Assembly: GCA_963707555.1 (NCBI GenBank)
Contig: CAVPQM010000010.1
Span: forward strand, 186,001-250,000
Origin: JAFAFN01 sp963707555
Lineage (GTDB): Bacteria; Actinomycetota; Acidimicrobiia; Acidimicrobiales; Microtrichaceae
Reading direction: 5' to 3'
Length of the DNA: 64,000 nucleotides
Made by a program: the position numbers and the translations under genes. This document shows positions 28,613 to 36,495 of this stretch, piece by piece. The first letter of the stretch is position 1; every line of letters begins with the position of its first letter. The notes beneath the pieces are model-generated. The model was not told the origin of the DNA. It did not search any database and saw only the letters and a program-made list of their open reading frames with translations.

Positions 28613-30372
28613 CTGCTCACTCCTCGTCGGTCACCCAGCCAGTTGCGGAGCAGCGCAGCCACTTCGTCGGGCTGGTGCTCGATGAGCTGCGCGAGGTGCT
28701 GGTCGCGTTCTTCGCGCTGACGGTGCTCGGCGGTGATCGCGGTCTGCTCGAAGACCAGCGGAGCGAGGACCAGGTCACCCTCGTCCTCCTCGATCTCGCC
28801 CTCGAACAGCTCGAAGTCCTCGGCACCCGAGAGCTCCACGACGTCGCCGTCGTCCGCCTCGTCGAGCAGCGACGCCGGTGCCGGCGGCAGTTCCGGCGGA
28901 TCGGCGAAGGCCGCCACCAGCTCGTCGTTGCGACGGTGCCGGCGAGCGGCCCAGCGGTAGCTGAGCGCCGCGGCGATCAGCAGCAGCACCAACCCCACCA
29001 CGAGCGAGATGTCCCTGATCGTGTCGCGGCGATCCGCGGCGGCGTCCGCGGCCTCGGCGGCCTCGAGCTCGGCCTGCGCGGCCTGTTGCGCGGAGCGGTC
29101 GAAGGGCATGCGGGTCACGCTGAGCACGTCGCCGCGCTCCTCGACGATGCCGGCACCGGCGGCCAGCGCGGCGTTCAGCTCCGCGGCCTGTTCGGCCCCG
29201 ATCACGTCCTCGTCGACGAGGACCGCGACCGACAGTCGCTCGATCGCACCGGGCGCGGTGTTGGTCGACTCGACGATGCGGTTCATCGCGAACCGCACGT
29301 CGGCCTCCTCGAGGGAGTACTCGGAATCGCCGGCGGCACCGGGCGTGACCGGGGTGTCGGGCCCGAGCACACCGGACTCGGCCGGGTTCGCGCCGGCGAA
29401 GGTCTCGTTGCGGGTCGACTCCTCGAGGGCGAGCTGCTCGCCCGCCGCGTTCGGCTCGGGCGCTTCGAAGGTCTCACGAGAGGTGTTGGTCTGGTCGAAG
29501 TCCAGATCTGCGCTGACCGTCACCCGCGAGCTGTCGACGCCGACGACGCCCGCGAGCATGCTCTCGAGCGAGGTCTGCAGTGCGGACTCGAAGCGGGCGG
29601 TCTGCTTCTGGCGCTGGCCGTCGCCGTTCTCGCCGGAGACGCCCTGGCCGGGCGCAGCGAGCACGTTGCCCTCGGAGTCGGCCACGGTGACCGCCTCGGG
29701 GGTGAGGCCCTCGATGCTCGAGGACACCAGGTTGGTGATCGCCCGGACCTGGTCGTCGGAGAGCGTCTGGCCGGGACGGGTGCGGACCAGCACGCTGGCC
29801 GACGCCTTCTTGTCGTCGATGGCGAACACCTCGTCCGCGGGGATGGCCAGGTGCACCACGGCGGTCTCGACCGGTTCCAGCGCCTTGATGGTCGAGGCGA
29901 GCTCGCCCTCCATCGCCCGCTGGTAGCCGACACGCTGACCGAACTCCGACGTCGTCAGGCCCTGGCTGTCGAGCACGCCGTAGCCGACCTTGCCCTCGCT
30001 CGGCAGCGCGGTGTCGGACAGCGCGAGCCGCGTGTCGTAGACGCGGTCGGCGGGCACGAGGATCGTCGAACCGCCCGCGCCGAGCTGGTGCGGGACACCC
30101 TCTTCCTCGAGCGCGGTGACGATCGCGCCACCATCCGCGGGCGCCAGGTCGGTGTAGAGCGGCGCCCAGTCACCGCCGCCGGTCATCTTCGAGACCATGA
30201 ACACGCCGAGCACGACACCGACGACCGCCACGCCGGCGACGATCTTCTGGGTGCGCGTGTAGCCCGACGCCATGCGCAGCACGCGGTCCTTGAGCCCCGC
30301 TGGTTCGTCGCCGCCGGCGCGCCAGGCGGAATCGCCCTCGGTGCCCGACGGGCCGCCCGACACGGTCATCAC
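28609..30372 (-). CDS. fliF: Flagellar MS-ring protein FliF
   Basis: Intact 587-residue protein. First membrane helix: KIVAGVAVVGVVLGVFMV; then the ring-building motifs DWAPLYTDLAPADGGAIV, ALPSEGKVGYGVLD and QRVGYQRAMEGELASTIKAL. The second membrane helix is near the C-terminus (TIRDISLVVGLVLLLIAAAL). The extreme C-terminus, HLAQLIEHQPDEVAALLRNWL, is the FliG-binding segment. FliF is the housing for the export gate. The stop overlaps fliG; the start overlaps the fliE stop. Confidence 0.96.
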   Translation of the reverse strand: MMTVSGGPSGTEGDSAWRAGGDEPAGLKDRVLRMASGYTRTQKIVAGVAVVGVVLGVFMVSKMTGGGDWAPLYTDLAPADGGAIVTALEEEGVPHQLGAGGSTILVPADRVYDTRLALSDTALPSEGKVGYGVLDSQGLTTSEFGQRVGYQRAMEGELASTIKALEPVETAVVHLAIPADEVFAIDDKKASASVLVRTRPGQTLSDDQVRAITNLVSSSIEGLTPEAVTVADSEGNVLAAPGQGVSGENGDGQRQKQTARFESALQTSLESMLAGVVGVDSSRVTVSADLDFDQTNTSRETFEAPEPNAAGEQLALEESTRNETFAGANPAESGVLGPDTPVTPGAAGDSEYSLEEADVRFAMNRIVESTNTAPGAIERLSVAVLVDEDVIGAEQAAELNAALAAGAGIVEERGDVLSVTRMPFDRSAQQAAQAELEAAEAADAAADRRDTIRDISLVVGLVLLLIAAALSYRWAARRHRRNDELVAAFADPPELPPAPASLLDEADDGDVVELSGAEDFELFEGEIEEDEGDLVLAPLVFEQTAITAEHRQREERDQHLAQLIEHQPDEVAALLRNWLGDRRGVSR

Positions 30373-30692
30373 AGCTGCATCCTCATGATCTCGTTGAAGG
30401 ACTCGACCGCACGGTTGCGGACCGCGACGGTGAGCTGCGTCGTGAGCTGCGTCTCGGTCGAGGCGACCATCAGGTCCTCGATGCGGTTCAGGTCACCGGT
30501 GGCCGCGGCACGTGACAGCTCGTCGGTCGCACGCTCGGACGCCTGCAGGTCGTCGAGCGCCCCGGTGAGCGCGTTGCCGAAGTCGGTGGCGCTACCGACC
30601 CCTCGGGCACCCTCGGTGGGAGCGGTCCGGGTCGCCGCGGTGATCGGCGATGCACCCGCGGCGATCGGCGCGATCGGAGGGATGATGGGCAT
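30369..30692 (-). CDS. fliE: Flagellar rod-MS-ring junction protein FliE
   Basis: 107 residues with the FliE C-terminal signature: DLMVASTETQLTTQLTVAV and RNRAVESFNEIMRMQL. FliE joins the rod to the MS ring. Its ATG overlaps the flgC stop by one base (TGATG) and its stop overlaps fliF. Confidence 0.94.
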   Translation of the reverse strand: MPIIPPIAPIAAGASPITAATRTAPTEGARGVGSATDFGNALTGALDDLQASERATDELSRAAATGDLNRIEDLMVASTETQLTTQLTVAVRNRAVESFNEIMRMQL

Positions 30693-31133
30693 CAGGATCT
30701 CCCGATGTCGAGGGCACGCAGGTACGTGTCCCGGGCTCGTTCGAAGACGTTGACGTTCGCCGAGTAGGCGCGCTGGGCGATGATCAGGTTCGTCATCTGC
30801 GTCGACATGTCGATGTCGGGCACGCGGACCATGCCCTCGGCATCGGCGTACGGATGGTCGGGCTGGTAGACCATCCGGCCGTTCGGGTCACCGAAGAGCA
30901 CGCCGCTCACGTAGGAGCCGTCACCGACGCCCGCGGCACCCGGTCCGCCCGCCGGCGAGGCGCCGCGACGCGTTCGAGGACTGCGCCACGACGTAGCGCT
31001 CCTGGAACGCCGCCTGTCCGGCGGGGTTGATCGTGTTGACGTTCGCGATGTTGTCCGACAGCGCGTCGATCCAGGTCTGGTAGACGCGCATGCCCGAGGC
31101 GGGAGCGCCGAGCGAGGAGAAGGGTCCCGACAT
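30692..31133 (-). CDS. flgC: Flagellar basal-body rod protein FlgC, one frameshift
   Basis: N-terminal rod signature: GMRVYQTWIDALSDNIANVN followed by TINPAGQAAFQERYVV. After a frameshift near 30955 it continues as VYQPDHPYADAEGMVRVPD and IDMSTQMTNLIIAQRAYS, the FlgC C-terminal signature, ending LRALDIGRS. Length about 146 residues. FlgC forms the proximal rod with FlgB. Confidence 0.94.
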
Positions 31134-31140
31134 GGCGGCC

Positions 31141-31482
31141 TCAGCCTCCGATCGCGGTGCGGAGCACGTTGAACTTGGCGTTCAGCATCTGGACGGACAG
31201 CTGGTGGCGCAGCGAGGTGTCGGTCAGCACGGTGACCTGGTCGGCGACGTCGACGTTGTTCCCGTTCGGACGGGTCGGCGCCACGGACGTCTCGGTGTCG
31301 ATCGACACCCTGCTCGGGCGGCCGTTCGCGAGGGCGTCGCGCAGCGAGTCCTCGAACGAGACGATGTTGGCGTGGAAGCCCGGCGTCTCGACGTTCGCGA
31401 TGTTGTCCTCGGCGGCCCGACGTCGAGCGTCGAGCCCCCACAGGGATGCCTGGAGCGTGCGGATGGTCAGGTCGGAGACCAC
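31141..31482 (-). CDS. flgB: Flagellar basal-body rod protein FlgB
   Basis: The GTG at 31482, with GAGG seven bases upstream, gives 113 residues: VVSDLTIRTLQASLWGLDA, RRAAEDNIANVETPGFHAN. The end LRHQLSVQMLNAKFNVLRTA matches FlgB. It is the first gene of the long flagellar cluster. A sigma-28-like promoter lies 74 bases upstream (31556-31583). Confidence 0.94.
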   Translation of the reverse strand: MVSDLTIRTLQASLWGLDARRRAAEDNIANVETPGFHANIVSFEDSLRDALANGRPSRVSIDTETSVAPTRPNGNNVDVADQVTVLTDTSLRHQLSVQMLNAKFNVLRTAIGG

Positions 31483-31555
31483 GAGGAACCTCGCGAAGGG
31501 TGTGTCGACCGCCGATCCGTGGCGTGGTGCTCGAGCAATCCGTGCTCGGGCGGGA

Positions 31556-31583
31556 ATCGGTGCGACACACGCCCCGATGAGGG
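31556..31583 (-). promoter_or_regulatory. Sigma-28-like promoter upstream of flgB
   Basis: Minus strand GAGCCCTCATCG, then CCGATTCC, with 17 bases between CTCA (31581-31578) and CCGAT (31560-31556). Position and spacing suit the promoter of the flgB-to-csrA cluster. Confidence 0.65.
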
Positions 31584-31650
31584 CTCGTCGCAGATTCTTC
31601 TGACCGACGCCGTGTTCGCACCTCTCGTGCACTCGCGGACCCCGCTCATG

Positions 31651-31704
31651 ACGAATTCCGTCTCCGTTTCGAGGGCCACGGCCCGAAACGGAGACGGAAT
31701 TCGT
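31651..31704. repeat. Perfect 21-bp inverted repeat, 12-base spacer
   Basis: Arms at 31651-31671 and 31684-31704 are exact reverse complements (acgaattccgtctccgtt... type). Partial symmetry continues outward and inward. It lies between the stop of the FliT-position gene (31739) and the flgB promoter, so it could act as a terminator. It shares the core attccgtctccg with repeats at 55172 and 56295. No T-tract is present. Confidence 0.8.
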
Positions 31705-31738
31705 GAGTGTGGTGGCGGCTCAGAGCGTGCGGGTCGGC

Positions 31739-32080
31739 TCAGACCAGGTGGCCGACGGCGGGCTCTGCGCCCTGGGCGTCGTCGGTCCAGGACCGACGCG
31801 CCGCGGCTCGACTCCGCAGCGACACGCGCTCCCGGTCGAGCTCGTCCATCTCGGCACGCACCGCGGCGGCCCGTGAGGTGCACTCGGCGAGCAGCCGTTC
31901 GGCGTGCTCCCGCAGCTCGTCGGGCATCGGCCCGAGACCGTCGGGTCCGTCGACCCGGGGCGGCACGAAGTCCTCGCCCGTGCGGGTCGCTCGATCGAAC
32001 GCCTCGAGCGCGTCGAGCCACCCCTGGAAGGTGTCGGGCCGAGTACCCGTTGGGTCGGTCCCGTAGGGCGGGGCGTTCAT
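31739..32080 (-). CDS. Hypothetical protein in FliT position
   Basis: The ATG at 32080 overlaps the fliS stop (ATGA) and yields 113 residues, MNAPPYGTDPTGTRPDTFQG onward. The middle and C-terminal parts are predicted helices rich in Glu/Arg/Ala (LREHAERLLAECTSRAAAVR, AEMDELDRERVSLRSRAAA). Size, helix content and position after fliS fit a FliT-like export chaperone, but the sequence itself is not diagnostic. Confidence 0.6.
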   Translation of the reverse strand: MNAPPYGTDPTGTRPDTFQGWLDALEAFDRATRTGEDFVPPRVDGPDGLGPMPDELREHAERLLAECTSRAAAVRAEMDELDRERVSLRSRAAARRSWTDDAQGAEPAVGHLV

Positions 32081-32508
32081 CCGACGGCGTCGAAGGCCAG
32101 ATGGCCGTCGCGCAGCGGCGCGGGCTGGACCACCTTCGCGGCCTCGTCCTGCCAGATCTTCGTCCATGCCTCGCGCAGCGGATCGGTCGCGACACGGCAG
32201 TCGTGGATGGCCTGCAGGTCCTGGTGCACGTTGGCCCGGACGAGTCGCGCCTGCAGGTAGACGTAGATCGACGACAGCTCCGCGGCGGCGTCCCAGGCGT
32301 CGGGGTCGAGCGCGGTCTCGAGCTCGGTCACGATCTCCTGGGCGTGCATCAACGCGAAGCTGGCGCTCGGCCGGTCACCGGTGCGGATCGAGTCCGCGGC
32401 GTCGTCGAGGTCCCTGATCAGCCGGTCGTAGAGCATGACCAGCAGTCGGACGGGCGACACGACCGCTTCGCTCGATCGGAAGGCGGCGGCACGTTCGAAG
32501 GTCGACAT
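32077..32508 (-). CDS. fliS: Flagellin export chaperone FliS
   Basis: 143 residues with FliS landmarks: SPVRLLVMLYDRLIRDLDDA (compare the family LY-D-G), FALMHAQEIVTELETALD and ELSSIYVYLQARLVRANVHQ. FliS caps the C-terminus of flagellin before export. The ATG at 32508 overlaps the fliD stop (ATGA). Confidence 0.93.
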   Translation of the reverse strand: MSTFERAAAFRSSEAVVSPVRLLVMLYDRLIRDLDDAADSIRTGDRPSASFALMHAQEIVTELETALDPDAWDAAAELSSIYVYLQARLVRANVHQDLQAIHDCRVATDPLREAWTKIWQDEAAKVVQPAPLRDGHLAFDAVG

Positions 32509-34362
32509 CACGAGCTCCCACTGTTCGCTGACAGGCTGCCGAGCTGCCCGGCGAGCCAACTGCTCTGGTCCTTCAGCTTTCCGAGCGTCACCTCGAGGCT
32601 GGTCCAGTACGACCTGAGGCGTGCCTCCCTGGCGGTCAGTCGTCGGTCGAAGTCCTCGATCGACGTCGCCAGGGTGTCGATGCGGTTCTTGCGTCCGGTC
32701 TCGGCGGCGGTCAGGTAGCCGTCGACCAGGTCGTTGGCGCTCGTGACCATCGTCGCGAGCCGCTGCGCGACCCCTGCGGAGTAGTCGACGGTGCCGACCG
32801 ACCCGGTGACGGATCCGGCGACGTCGACGGTGACCCCACCCAGCGAGGCGTGTGTGAACGCGACCTGCAGCTGCCGACCCGTGCCGACCGCAGCGACACC
32901 ACCGATGGTGCCCGCGACGTCGACGCCCTGGTGCTCGGCGAAGGTGGCGCCGTCCCACGCGACCTCGAAGCGCTGTGCGGTGCCGAAGGCACGGGTCGTG
33001 AGCGACAGCCCGCCTGCGTCCTCCGCGACGTCGAGCTGCAGTCCGGCGTCGTCGAGGGCCTGCTGCAGTCCGGCGGCGGCGTCGGCGGCGGACTCGCCGG
33101 CGCCGATCTCGTGCTCGACGAGGACCGAACCGACCCTGACCGAGACGGTCGTCGCGCTGCCGAGCGGCCAGCCCCCGGTCAGGCCGGTGGTCGTGGCCTG
33201 TTGCGCGGCGGTGGTCACCTCGACCTCGAAGCTGCCGCTGCGGGCCCGCCCGCCGGCGGAGACGAACGAGACGTCGCCGGTGGTGGCGCCGTGCTGGGTG
33301 AACAGGTTGCGCACCGCCGTCGGGTCGGCGGCGTAGGCCGTCGCGAACTTGGCGGCGTCGAAGGTGAGGCGTCCCGTGCGGTCGAGCGACACACCGGCGG
33401 CACCGGCGGAGCCCAGGCTCGACGCGCCGACCGCCGTGGCGACAGAGCGGGTGATCTCCTGCGCGGCACGGCGCATCGTCGCGTCGCCGTTCAGCGAGGC
33501 GCCGGTCTTCGACTCGGCGTTGTAGGCGGTCCGCAGCGAGATCTCGCTCAGCGCGGCGTTCGCCGCCTCGACGAGCGCGGCGACCGCGCCGCTCAGCGCG
33601 GTGACGTTCTCCGCCACGTTCACCGTGACCGGCGCGGCCGACACGGTGACCGCGGTGACCGACACACCCGGCATCAGGTCGGTGAACGTGTTGGACGACG
33701 ACGTCACGCTGTACGCGCCCGGCCCGGTGCCGATGGTCAGCGCGGCGTCGACGCCCTGGGTGGTGACGACCGTGCCGCCGACCGGCGGGGTCGAGCCCGT
33801 CGAGGGTGAACGCCGAGTCGGCGCCGGTGGCGGTCGAGCTCACCTGCAACCGGAGCCCGGCGCCGGTGTTGACCGTGGTGGCGCGCAGGCCGAGACCCGC
33901 GCCGTTGATCCCGGCGACGACCTCCTGGAGCGTGCCGCCGCCGACGTCGACGGCGTGCGGACCCTCGCCGTCACCGAGGTCGATCGACAGGGTGCCGCCC
34001 GAGGCGACGACGGTCGAGGTCGAGGCGATCGTGGTGGCGCTGGACAGCCCGTGTGCGGCGGCGACCCGGTCGACGCTGAAGGTGAGCGAGCCGACCACGG
34101 CGGTCGAGGACGCGTCGACGGTCGCGGTCGAGCTGTTGGTCGAGGTCGCGGTGCGGTGGTTCCACTTGGCGGCCGAGGCCAGCGCGTTGGCGGCCGTTCC
34201 GAGCGCCGAGAGCTTGGCGCGCACCGAGGTGTACGAGGCCAGCTGGTTCTTCGCGACGTCCTGGCGGGCGACCATGGCGTCCTGGGGCAGCTTCTCGAGC
34301 GCCATCAGGCTGGCGATGATCTCGGTCGTGTTGAGTCCGCTGACGAGTCCGTCGATGGCCAT
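32508..34362 (-). CDS. fliD: Filament cap protein FliD, one frameshift
   Basis: N-terminal signature: IDGLVSGLNTTEIIASLMAL. The end has the conserved IEDFDRRLTAREARLRSYW then LEVTLGKLKDQSSWLAGQL, the FliD C-terminal region. A frameshift near 33790 interrupts the central variable domain. About 617 codons. The ATG at 34362 has AAGGAGG nine bases upstream; another out-of-frame ATG at 34370 sits too close to the ribosome-binding site. Confidence 0.93.
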
Positions 34363-34433
34363 GCGACATGGCCTCCTTCTGTGTGGTCGCGGCGACGGTG
34401 GCGGTCGCACGGCGAGCAACGTGCACAGGGATC

Positions 34434-34469
34434 GGGGCGATCCGGGGCGTCGCTGCCCCGGACCGCCCC
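34434..34469 (-). terminator. Hairpin after fliC
   Basis: Arms at 34434-34448 and 34455-34469 pair over 14 of 15 bases (GGGGCGATCCGGGGC against GCCCCGGACCGCCCC) with a 6-base loop. It begins 33 bases after the fliC stop, before fliD. It could limit read-through so that flagellin mRNA exceeds fliD mRNA. No T-tract. Confidence 0.6.
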
Positions 34470-34501
34470 CAGCTCCCGTGAGCCGTGGGTACCTGCGGCG
34501 A

Positions 34502-35683
34502 TCAGCCGAGCAGACGGAGGACCGACTGCGGCAGCTGGTTCGCCTGGCCGAGCATCGCGGTGCCCGCCTGGGTGAGCACCTGGTGCCGGGTGAACGACAC
34601 CATCTCGAGGGCCATGTCGGTGTCCCGGATGCGGGACTCCGAGGCGGCCAGGTTCTCGGTGGTGACCTGCAGGTTGTTGATGGTCGACTCGAAGCGGTTC
34701 TGGACCGCACCGAGCTTTCCACGAGCCGTCGAGACGTCCTTGATGGCCGTGTCCATCGCCGTGATGAACGCCGTGGCCGAGGCCTCGCTGGTCACGTCAC
34801 CGGTGATGGTGGCGGCGACCGCTGCCAGGTCGAAGCCCGCGACGTCGATGGTCTCGTTGGCGTTCGCACCGACCTGGAACTTCGCGGCGGTGCCAGAGCT
34901 GGCGGTGGCCGCAGCGAAGTTCACCGCACCGGTGAGCGCCGCGTTGCCAGCGGTCGCCGGGGTACCGGTGATGTCGAAGCCGCCACCCTGCTCCACCTTG
35001 AGGGTGAAGCCGGCGCCTGCGGACTCCGAGGTCACCGTGAAGCCCTCGGCCAGGTCGGAACGGCCGGCGCCGAGCAGCCCGGCGCGGACCTCGTCCTGGA
35101 TGAACGCCGCCAGGTCGGTACCGGAGTAGGCACCGGCCTCGCCCGCGGTCACCGCAGCCGTGGTCACCGCGACACCGTCGACGGTGAACGAGAACGTGTC
35201 ACCGGCGGTCAACGTGACCGTTCCGGCGGCCACGTTGGCACCCGCCTTCGAGGTGGTCAGCCCGAAGCTGCCGTCGAGCAGCGCCTGGCTGCCGAACTTG
35301 GTCTGCTGTGCGATGCGGCTGATCTCACCCTTGAGCTCGGTGATCTCGTTGTTCGCCGCGCCTCGTGCCTCGGCGTCGTTCGACGCGTTGACCGACTGCA
35401 CCGCCAGGTCACGCATGCGGTTGAGCATGGAGTGGACCTCGTTGAGGGCGCCTTCTGCGGTCTGCACGACCGAGATGCCGTCCTGGGCGTTGCGGGTGGC
35501 CTGTCGCAGGCCTGAGACCTGCGCACGCAGGCCCTGGGAGATGACGAGCCCGGCAGCGTCATCGGCTGCACGGTTGATCCGGAAGCCGGAGGACAGCTTC
35601 TCGAGGCTCTTGCCCATCTGGGTGTTGGTGGTGGACAGGTTGCGGTAGGCGTTGAACGCCTGGATGTTCTGGTTGATGCGCAT
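34502..35683 (-). CDS. fliC: Flagellin
   Basis: Intact 393-residue flagellin. The N-terminal D0/D1: MRINQNIQAFNAYRNLSTTN, LEKLSSGFRINRAADDAAGL; C-terminal: RFESTINNLQVTTENLAASE, SRIRDTDMALEMVSFTRHQV, LGQANQLPQSVLRLLG. The central variable region is about 200 residues and Ala/Thr/Gly-rich. The ATG at 35683 has AGAAGGGC upstream. The long leader (about 60 bases from the predicted sigma-28-like promoter) is the sort of target CsrA binds: it contains two GGA-like sites, but this was not modelled. Confidence 0.97.
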   Translation of the reverse strand: MRINQNIQAFNAYRNLSTTNTQMGKSLEKLSSGFRINRAADDAAGLVISQGLRAQVSGLRQATRNAQDGISVVQTAEGALNEVHSMLNRMRDLAVQSVNASNDAEARGAANNEITELKGEISRIAQQTKFGSQALLDGSFGLTTSKAGANVAAGTVTLTAGDTFSFTVDGVAVTTAAVTAGEAGAYSGTDLAAFIQDEVRAGLLGAGRSDLAEGFTVTSESAGAGFTLKVEQGGGFDITGTPATAGNAALTGAVNFAAATASSGTAAKFQVGANANETIDVAGFDLAAVAATITGDVTSEASATAFITAMDTAIKDVSTARGKLGAVQNRFESTINNLQVTTENLAASESRIRDTDMALEMVSFTRHQVLTQAGTAMLGQANQLPQSVLRLLG

Positions 35684-35751
35684 TGGGTGCCCTTCTCTTC
35701 CGTGATTGGGGTATGTCGTCGCCCGCTTCTCGGGTGACGGCGCACTGGTGG

Positions 35752-35779
35752 ATCGGACCGTTGTGCGCATCGCTGAGGG
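35752..35779 (-). promoter_or_regulatory. Sigma-28-like promoter of fliC
   Basis: Minus strand AACCCTCAGCG, then CCGATCC, with 17 bases between CTCA (35777-35774) and CCGAT (35756-35752). It lies 69 bases upstream of the flagellin ATG and is divergent from the flgN promoter. Confidence 0.68.
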
Positions 35780-35880
35780 TTGGGCGCGGATCTCGTCACC
35801 AATGGGCCGCGCGGCCCAGATCCCAATGTTTGAGCGGCATTCACTAACCGAAATTCATTCTTGTCGGATCCACCGTTTCC

Positions 35881-35907
35881 CTCATCCGGCCCCCCGGGGG
35901 ACCGAGT
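35881..35907 (+). promoter_or_regulatory. Sigma-28-like promoter of flgN-flgK-flgL
   Basis: Plus strand CCCTCATCC, then CCGAGTG, with 17 bases between CTCA (35881-35884) and CCGA (35902-35905). The flgN ATG at 35916 is only about ten bases further, so transcripts from here would be leaderless or nearly so. Confidence 0.55.
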
Positions 35908-35915
35908 GAGTACAC

Positions 35916-36494
35916 ATGAGGCCGAACGTTCCCGACGACACTGCACCGGCGACCGACATCGCACCGGCCACCTCGTTGGTCCCCACGTCCCCCCAGCTCG
36001 TCGACGGGGTCCTGACCGAGCTCGGTCACGTCCTGTGGCGCCAGCGGGACCTGATCCTGCGACTGATCTACCGACTCGAGGTCCAGCAGCTCGTGCTGGC
36101 CAGCGGCCGGTCGCAGTGGATCGCCCTCGCGACCGAGGACGTCGACGACGCCATCGACGACGTGCAACGCCAGGAGGTCGGCCGTGCCGCGCTGGTCGAG
36201 GACCTCTCGGGCCCCCTCGGCACCGCGCCCGACGCGAGCCTGCGCGACCTGATCGAGGCCGCGCCCGCCCCCTGGGACCTCGTGCTCGCCGAGCACCACA
36301 CCGAGTTCCTGCGGCTCGCGAACGCCGCCGAGGAGGCCGCTCGCAGCAACCGCGACATCCTGCAGCAGGGTCTCGTCGACGTGCGCGACCTGCTCGAGTC
36401 CTACGGGAGCAGCCCCGAGTCGGCCTACGGCGACCGTCCATCGGGCGCCGCGGCACAACCCGCAGCCGCCGTCCTGATCGATCGCGAGGCCTGA
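35916..36494 (+). CDS. flgN: FlgN-type chaperone for hook-filament junction proteins
   Basis: Intact 192-residue, largely helical protein. Segments such as LVDGVLTELGHVLWRQRDLI, LRLIYRLEVQQLVLASGRS and EFLRLANAAEEAARSNRDIL, NRDILQQGLVDVRDLL resemble FlgN, the export chaperone of FlgK and FlgL, whose genes follow directly. Identification relies on helical pattern and position more than on a strict motif. It ends one base before the flgK GTG. Confidence 0.8.
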   Translation: MRPNVPDDTAPATDIAPATSLVPTSPQLVDGVLTELGHVLWRQRDLILRLIYRLEVQQLVLASGRSQWIALATEDVDDAIDDVQRQEVGRAALVEDLSGPLGTAPDASLRDLIEAAPAPWDLVLAEHHTEFLRLANAAEEAARSNRDILQQGLVDVRDLLESYGSSPESAYGDRPSGAAAQPAAAVLIDREA

Positions 36495-36495
36495 C

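Noticed and set aside
9770..31482. Decayed, non-functional flagellar locus
   Set aside because: Frame breaks are single-base, protein continuity is full, and GC3 bias is kept in the new frame; sequencing error is more likely than decay.
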